Positions 6,210 to 9,977 of a DNA stretch of 9,977 nucleotides are shown here, one piece after another (position 1 is the stretch's first letter; every line of letters starts with the position of its first letter). Below the pieces are notes generated by a model. It was not told where the DNA came from and did no database searches. It worked only from the letters and a program-made list of their open reading frames with translations. The DNA lies in NCBI GenBank assembly GCA_002425885.1, contig DINC01000134.1, positions 2,845-12,821 on the forward strand, written 5' to 3'. A program made the translations under genes and the position numbers. This stretch comes from Spirochaetia bacterium UBA5550 (GTDB lineage: Bacteria > Spirochaetota > UBA4802 > UBA5550).

Positions 6210-9200
6210 ATGAATATAGGATCAGGGAAATATGGCGAAATCAGGCTTGTTGATGATATAAGCAGGTTACTCGCAGGGCTTTGCGGTGAAAATGAGATAA
6301 GCGTAATAAAAGAGAAGCTGGTGGATATTGTGCTCTTCATAAGATACGAGATGAAGACGCGCGGGAGCCTTAAAGGTGAAAAAACAGAATCCCTGGGTCA
6401 GCTTGAAACAGATGTTATCCTCTTCCTTGATTCATACAACGGCAGCAGTTTTGATGAGATATACCCCCTGATTTATGAACTTATAAAGCAGATCCCTAAA
6501 TTCAATATATACGGAATAGATATTACAGAGCTGCGTGACATTGCCCATGATTTTGAAGCGGAGTACAGGTACGATCCCATCTTCGGATCTATTGCCGCTG
6601 ATATAAGAAAGCTCACTCACCAGCACCTTTCTGACAAAGTTATTTCAAAGATCGAAAAGTTCGAGCAGTTCCTCCACTCCGACAAAACAAGCGCAATGAT
6701 TGACGGCAGCACTGTGTATAATGTAACTGCTGACAGCAAAGAAGATCTCCTTGAGTCGGAGATATTCCAGGAGCTTCTTGACTTGAAGAACAAGCTGAAG
6801 ATTGCATGGTCCGACAGGGGGGAGAGCAAAAACGGCGTGTCCAGGGATGAGTTCTTCAGAGTTATTGAGGATAACCTTCAGGGGCTCATAACTGATGAGA
6901 TCCGGGGCCTGCGCTCCTATGAAAATTTTGCCGCGCATGTGAACAGGGCAAAGGAGATTCTTGAAGAGAAGGAATGGGTTGATATCTCAATCGGAAAGCT
7001 CCGCTACAATCTCAAGAAGCTCATTGAAGAGATCTCCGGTGACAGCGTTGGTAGAAAAGGTGAGCTTATATTCAGGCTTATTACAACAGATTCTCTTCTC
7101 GAGCAGATATCATTTATCTACTACTCCAACCTTGTGAATACAAAGTTCAGGATAATTACAGATGATCTGTATGTTGATTCACTTCATGTACTTGTTGACC
7201 TCGCCTTTTGCGTAAGGTCTGTTGGGCACGGCACAAAGATACTCGGCAGGTTTGCCTTCCTTATTGAAAGGATTCTTCAGCAGCTTGACTCAAGGCCTGA
7301 CAGGGTAGCTCACTTCCCCAGTATTGTTGAGGCAATGAACTCCGAGCTGGAGAACAACTTTCTCTCAATAAAGGAACTTTACTACAGCTACCTGGCAGAC
7401 CGTGATAATGCGCCTGCTCTCACAGCCATTCTGAATAACATTATCCGTGAAAAGACAACCCATGTACTGGGGAACCTTATAAACAGCATAAAAAACTACG
7501 ATGTACGAAAGTCTGCTGAACCTTTTCAGAAGGTGCTTGCTGAACTGAAGAAGAGAGATAAGCTTACAATAAAAGACTTTGTATACAGCTTTGGTACTGA
7601 TGTTGATGAGTCAATCGGTGCTCTTGAAAAAAATGAGTTCATCGGCGGGAAGGGTTTTTCGCAGATAAGGAACTCACGCATAATAAGGTCAACCAAGCTC
7701 CCGAAGTTTGAAGTACCGAAGGGTTACGGCTTCAGCGCTCTCACGTGGTATCACATGCAGAAAGGGTATTTCACTGTCGATGATATAAGGACAGAGATTC
7801 TCCGGATGATCAAGAAACTGGAAAAGCGCACGGGGAAAAAACTTGGCGACGGCAGCAACCCGCTTCTCCTCATGGCGCGGTCAGGGAGTGTTGTATCCAT
7901 GCCGGGGATACTGGACACAGTGAGCCACATCGGCATTAACAGGGAGATCGTTGAGCAGTGGTCAAAGACACTGAAGGAGCCGGCCAGGGCATACCAGGCG
8001 TACATTACTTTTATGCTCAGTTACGCTAAAAGCGTGCTTGGTCTTGACACAGACTCTCTTGTGAAGGAGACAGGATTTGACAGCTATGTTACGGTTTTCA
8101 GAGAGGGGATGTTTATAATGGTTGATGTTGCTGAAGCAATATTTCAGCTTATACAGGAGAGCGGGTGCGGAGCCCTGATACCGGATGACCCTTATGAGCA
8201 GGTGTGTAAATCCGCAATTGCCGTGTTCAGATCATTTGAAAATGATGTGGTGAAGAGACAGACAATCCACCTCGGTATCCCTGAACAGTTTCAGACAGGG
8301 TGTCTCATACAGGAGTGCGTACCTGTCCTCTCCTCAGAAGACTGCTCCGGAGTATTCTTTACACGGAACCCCAACACAGGGAGGATCGGCAGTTCATACG
8401 AGGAGCAGATCGAATTCGGCGACGGTTTCTTCGGTAATGTTATTGCAGACGGCGCCATCACTCCGGGGAATACCGATGACTTCATCAGGCTCCATCCTGA
8501 ACATTTTGAAAGCTTCAGAAAATTCAAGTACACAGATGAACGCATTCAGCGTTTCCCCACTGACATCGAGTTTGCAATCAGAGGGGGCGTCACATACATA
8601 GTTCAGTCGCGGGTGCTGAAGCAGTCCCCTGTGGCGAAGATCATCAACAGCTATGAATTCTACAAAGAGAATATCTATACAAAGTATAAACTGATAAAGC
8701 GTACTGCCTTTGGCCTGAATAAAAAGATCATAGGCACATACCTTGATCGTAAAGCGCTGAATGAAGCTCCAGTAATAGCGCAGGGGAAACCTGTAAACGG
8801 CGGTGCTGTTCGCGGCAGGCTTATTATTGACCAGAACAGCATAAGCCTCTTCGACGGAAAGCTTATCTTCCTGACAGAGAGCAATGTCCCCCCTAAGGTC
8901 ATTATGGCTGAAAACAGGTTCTGCGGCTATATTTCAAAAGAAGGGGGTGTTACTTCCCACGCTGCCCTTGTGGCCATAGGGGAGGGGAAGCCCTGCGTAA
9001 CCGATATTCACTGGGAGTACAGTAAAGATCAGGGACATGAGGATGAGATAATTCTCGGCTCTGCTATATTCCACGAAGGGGATTTCATAACACTGGATGC
9101 AAATACAGGGATGATTTACAAGGAGGATATCCCGGTATTAGAGGTTTCTATAGTTGACAGCGAGTACGGAGAAATTAAAGACGCGATTCTTGGTGTTATT

Positions 9201-9233
9201 GAAGAACTTGTGGCCCCGGTTGAGCAGAAATGA
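6210..9233 (+). CDS. PPDK-derived phosphotransferase: ATP-grasp plus phosphohistidine domain, novel N-terminal region, no PEP/pyruvate barrel
   Basis: The protein is 1007 residues. Residues 1 to about 470 are rich in charged helices with no motif, signal peptide or membrane segment that I recognise. Residues 478-802 match the nucleotide-binding half of pyruvate phosphate dikinase: IGGKGFSQI (GGK at 479-481), VPKGYGFS, ARSGSVVSMPGILDT (R557; close to the PPDK form RSGA-x-VSMPGMMDT), SGVFFTRNPNTG (713-724) and IVQSR (Q799, R801). Residues of about 850-975 are the swivelling domain, with VPPKVIMAE and GGVTSHAALVAIGEGKPCV, where H917 is the expected phosphohistidine. The chain ends about 90 residues later, so the C-terminal PEP/pyruvate TIM barrel of PPDK and PEP synthase is absent. 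By homology it should use ATP to phosphorylate H917; the final acceptor is unknown and may be bound by the N-terminal region. The ATG is preceded by TGAGAGG at 6198-6204 with 5 bases of spacing. It is not a rifampicin phosphotransferase, because no acceptor domain lies between the two recognised domains. Confidence 0.88.
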   Translation: MNIGSGKYGEIRLVDDISRLLAGLCGENEISVIKEKLVDIVLFIRYEMKTRGSLKGEKTESLGQLETDVILFLDSYNGSSFDEIYPLIYELIKQIPKFNIYGIDITELRDIAHDFEAEYRYDPIFGSIAADIRKLTHQHLSDKVISKIEKFEQFLHSDKTSAMIDGSTVYNVTADSKEDLLESEIFQELLDLKNKLKIAWSDRGESKNGVSRDEFFRVIEDNLQGLITDEIRGLRSYENFAAHVNRAKEILEEKEWVDISIGKLRYNLKKLIEEISGDSVGRKGELIFRLITTDSLLEQISFIYYSNLVNTKFRIITDDLYVDSLHVLVDLAFCVRSVGHGTKILGRFAFLIERILQQLDSRPDRVAHFPSIVEAMNSELENNFLSIKELYYSYLADRDNAPALTAILNNIIREKTTHVLGNLINSIKNYDVRKSAEPFQKVLAELKKRDKLTIKDFVYSFGTDVDESIGALEKNEFIGGKGFSQIRNSRIIRSTKLPKFEVPKGYGFSALTWYHMQKGYFTVDDIRTEILRMIKKLEKRTGKKLGDGSNPLLLMARSGSVVSMPGILDTVSHIGINREIVEQWSKTLKEPARAYQAYITFMLSYAKSVLGLDTDSLVKETGFDSYVTVFREGMFIMVDVAEAIFQLIQESGCGALIPDDPYEQVCKSAIAVFRSFENDVVKRQTIHLGIPEQFQTGCLIQECVPVLSSEDCSGVFFTRNPNTGRIGSSYEEQIEFGDGFFGNVIADGAITPGNTDDFIRLHPEHFESFRKFKYTDERIQRFPTDIEFAIRGGVTYIVQSRVLKQSPVAKIINSYEFYKENIYTKYKLIKRTAFGLNKKIIGTYLDRKALNEAPVIAQGKPVNGGAVRGRLIIDQNSISLFDGKLIFLTESNVPPKVIMAENRFCGYISKEGGVTSHAALVAIGEGKPCVTDIHWEYSKDQGHEDEIILGSAIFHEGDFITLDANTGMIYKEDIPVLEVSIVDSEYGEIKDAILGVIEELVAPVEQK

Positions 9234-9275
9234 TAATGCATAAAAAGGGTTTACAAATATTTTAAGATATATTAA

Positions 9276-9311
9276 AAGATTTCTCAGCAGCTATCGCTTC
9301 TTCGAAATGAC
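9276..9311. repeat. Degenerate small palindromic repeat, GTCATTTC...GAAATCTT type
   Basis: In the 151-base gap before the LysE-like gene, ATTTC (9279-9283) pairs with GAAAT (9304-9308) around an imperfect core containing AGC-TATC-GCT. Read on the minus strand, the unit begins GTCATTTCGAAG and ends GAGAAATCTT, like the widespread extragenic repeats of the form GTCATTTCGAGCGAAG...GAAATCTT. It shares the GTCATT start and AATCT end with arm 1 of the element at 6023-6133. The remaining gap holds only an AT palindrome, TTTTAA-N6-TTAAAA (9260-9277), and no clear terminator for the PPDK-like gene. Confidence 0.4.
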
Positions 9312-9384
9312 TTTTCGGGTATGTCTCTGTCCCTTTTCCGGTCTGTGAAATATTTAGCGAAGTAAAAACTATTCAGGATAAATA

Positions 9385-9977
9385 ATGGATTATATTTATA
9401 TTTCTAAAATATTTGCTACAATACTCTTCGGCCTTATGCTCGGTTTTCTTTCGTCAATCCCGGTAGGGGCTGTTCAGCTCGAAGTAATTAAAAAAACCAT
9501 TAACGGACACACCAAACCTGCCATAGTTACAGCACTGGGGTCTGCCACATCTGACCTGCTATACGGTTTGCTTACCCTCTTCGGGTTCGGGCATTTTCTC
9601 CTTCACAAAGATTTTCAGATAGTAATATATATTTTAGGCATAGTTGTCCTCTCCTACCTGATTTATAAGTCATACAGGGAGAGGGAGTATATGCTTCACG
9701 AGGAGAAGAGGGTCAGGTACAAAAAGAGGCTCTCCTTTCTCACAGGTTTTACCATTGCAGTGACCAATCCCGGCATGATTATATGGTGGTTCATAGGATT
9801 CAGGCTATTTGCTGACCTTAACCTCTTTGCTGAGATAACCTTCCCCATAAAGCTCTGCTTTGTAATATCAGGAGCCCTGGGGCTTGCTCTCTATCTGATT
9901 ACCGAAGCTGCAATACTTCATAAGTATCAGAAGTCATTTTCAGAAAAATTCCTTTACAAAGCCAATACTTTCCTGAT
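9385..9977 (+). CDS. LysE-family translocator (partial, runs off the right edge)
   Basis: The frame from the ATG at 9385 stays open to the window end, giving 197 residues and two further bases. It begins MDYIYISKIFATILFGLMLGFLSSIPVG, a first membrane helix leading into the conserved loop IPVGAVQLEVIKKTINGHTKPA (25-46). The next segments are ALGSATSDLLYGLLTLFGFG, a hydrophobic segment at 78-95, a basic cytoplasmic loop (98-116), and FTIAVTNPGMIIWWF (122-136) with the family's NPG. LysE/RhtB-type proteins export amino acids or other small molecules through the inner membrane. This one may be slightly diverged, with IPVG in place of the usual PGP. AGGA at 9375-9378 lies six bases before the ATG and supports the start. 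It may be read separately from the PPDK-like gene, 151 bases upstream. The substrate is unknown. Confidence 0.82.
   Translation, partial: MDYIYISKIFATILFGLMLGFLSSIPVGAVQLEVIKKTINGHTKPAIVTALGSATSDLLYGLLTLFGFGHFLLHKDFQIVIYILGIVVLSYLIYKSYREREYMLHEEKRVRYKKRLSFLTGFTIAVTNPGMIIWWFIGFRLFADLNLFAEITFPIKLCFVISGALGLALYLITEAAILHKYQKSFSEKFLYKANTFL

Noticed and set aside
6644..6938. Minus-strand frames within the unrecognised N-terminal part of the PPDK-like gene
   Set aside because: The plus-strand frame is continuous for 1007 codons with a good start site; the antisense frames are short and lack start signals.
6210..9233. Calling the large protein PEP synthase or PPDK outright
   Set aside because: The C-terminal PEP/pyruvate-binding barrel is missing and a long unrelated N-terminal region is present, so neither full reaction can be assumed.

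Overview
The window reads as ordinary chromosome from a Gram-negative bacterium of moderate GC, judged by eye to be in the low-to-mid 40s percent. Coding density is high, ribosome-binding sites are mostly clear, and one GTG and one TTG start are used. The gene mix (surface-glycan enzymes, a membrane-bound AraC-type regulator, a Cat/4-hydroxybutyrate-type CoA-transferase and a PPDK-derived protein) would fit an anaerobic or microaerophilic lineage such as Deferribacterota or a deltaproteobacterial group. This placement is an impression and no marker gene here fixes it. I see no rRNA, tRNA, CRISPR array, transposase or phage gene.

Layout. Positions 15-1882 (+) hold a tightly spaced pair for surface polysaccharide: a left-handed beta-helix acyltransferase and a GT4 glycosyltransferase. 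Positions 1952-3100 (+) encode a seven-helix membrane protein fused to an AraC DNA-binding domain. Convergent to it, 3143-4501 (-) encodes a CoA-transferase. Its terminator hairpin lies inside the last codons of the AraC gene. Positions 4692-5852/5879 (-) encode a SpoIIE/RsbU-type PP2C protein in which several metal-binding positions are changed. A 357-base divergent intergenic region follows, with promoter-like sequences and a compact REPIN-like inverted repeat at 6023-6133. Positions 6210-9233 (+) encode a 1007-residue protein that joins an unrecognised 470-residue N-terminal region to the ATP-grasp and phosphohistidine domains of pyruvate phosphate dikinase (PPDK), without the PEP/pyruvate barrel. 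A 151-base gap with a second, degenerate small palindromic repeat precedes a LysE-family membrane protein that runs off the right edge (9385-9977).

How they may work together. The first two genes are probably one operon acting on lipopolysaccharide or exopolysaccharide. The AraC-like protein could sense a membrane-soluble or periplasmic signal; its target is unknown. The CoA-transferase has its own leader with a 9-bp inverted repeat over a poor -35 region, which suggests a regulated promoter. The most unusual part is the divergent pair of a degenerate SpoIIE-like protein and a PPDK-derived phosphotransferase with no visible acceptor domain. A functional link between these two is speculation from position only.
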